The position numbers and the translations under genes were made by a program. The notes beneath the pieces are model-generated. The model did no database searches. It saw only the letters and a list, made by a program, of their open reading frames with translations, and was not told where the DNA came from. Positions 63,900 to 64,000 of a DNA stretch of 64,000 bases are shown here, piece by piece (the first letter of the stretch is position 1; each line of letters opens with the position of its first letter). Origin of the DNA: Duganella sp. Leaf126. Lineage in GTDB: Bacteria > Pseudomonadota > Gammaproteobacteria > Burkholderiales > Burkholderiaceae_D. Location of the stretch: positions 248,656 through 312,655 of the forward strand of contig NZ_LMNW01000012.1 of assembly GCF_001423125.1 (NCBI RefSeq), in the 5' to 3' direction.

Positions 63900-64000
63900 T
63901 CAGAGCGTGGCGATGAAGCGGTGCACGGCGCTGTTGAACGCCTGCGGCTGTTCGATGGCACTCAGGTGCGAGGCCTGCGCCAGTACGTCCAGCTGCGCCC
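63900..64000 (-). CDS. pcaD: 3-oxoadipate enol-lactonase, C-terminal end (cut by window edge)
   Basis: Only the last 33 codons are visible. They read AQLDVLAQASHLSAIEQPQ and end FIATL, the typical end of PcaD-type alpha/beta-hydrolases with the catalytic His in SHLS-x-EQP. It converts beta-ketoadipate enol-lactone to beta-ketoadipate, feeding pcaIJF. Identification rests on this fragment and the pca neighbours. Confidence 0.7.
   Translation of the reverse strand, partial: AQLDVLAQASHLSAIEQPQAFNSAVHRFIATL

Overview
The window is GC-rich, densely coding DNA from a betaproteobacterium, most plausibly an Oxalobacteraceae member of the Massilia/Duganella type. This rests on gene content and codon style: monomeric NADP-isocitrate dehydrogenase, Porin_4-type porin, many TonB-dependent receptors, secreted polysaccharide-degrading enzymes, PAS-rich signalling proteins and a beta-ketoadipate/vanillate locus. 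The genus is an inference. I see no insertion sequence, prophage, CRISPR array or rRNA operon.

Region 1 (1-7375) is the least explained part. An ECF sigma/anti-sigma pair is divergent from a minus-strand series: TonB-dependent receptor, DUF4331 protein, small lipoprotein, TPR protein and a HupE/UreJ-type protein cut by the window edge. It looks like an envelope-spanning uptake or sensing system of unknown substrate. Region 2 (7496-15456) has a GH9 cellulase-family enzyme, periplasmic trehalase, a PIN-domain toxin/HTH antitoxin pair of visibly lower GC, a DedA protein, a small membrane protein and icd, with a shared bidirectional terminator. Region 3 (15705-26180) has an ABC exporter pair and a five-gene minus-strand operon: membrane fusion protein, RND pump, outer-membrane channel, response regulator and histidine kinase.

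Region 4 (26397-30706) has two identical tRNA-Gly(GCC) genes, a galactose-1-dehydrogenase-like enzyme, a pectate lyase and a GH53 galactanase, which together suggest use of pectic galactan. Region 5 (30734-41517) is signalling: a frameshifted PAS/GGDEF/degenerate-EAL gene, a triple-CheW protein coupled to a soluble chemoreceptor with four PAS repeats, a ZIP transporter and a hybrid kinase. It ends with an orphan succinate dehydrogenase iron-sulfur subunit coupled to a short-chain dehydrogenase. Region 6 (41721-49959) has two small proteins of unknown function, then gluconokinase, a large TonB-dependent receptor and an esterase behind twin palindromic operators, then a siderophore-type receptor with a clear Fur box.

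Region 7 (50326-64000) is an aromatic-acid uptake and catabolism locus. It contains a PcaR-type IclR regulator, pcaIJF, a complete HAAT-family ABC transporter (livHMGF) with two paralogous binding proteins, a porin, vanAB with a divergent MarR regulator, and the 3' end of pcaD. PcaR-like boxes lie both before pcaI and between the first binding protein and the porin, so one regulator probably ties uptake to catabolism. Protocatechuate ring-cleavage genes are not in the window and may lie beyond the right edge.
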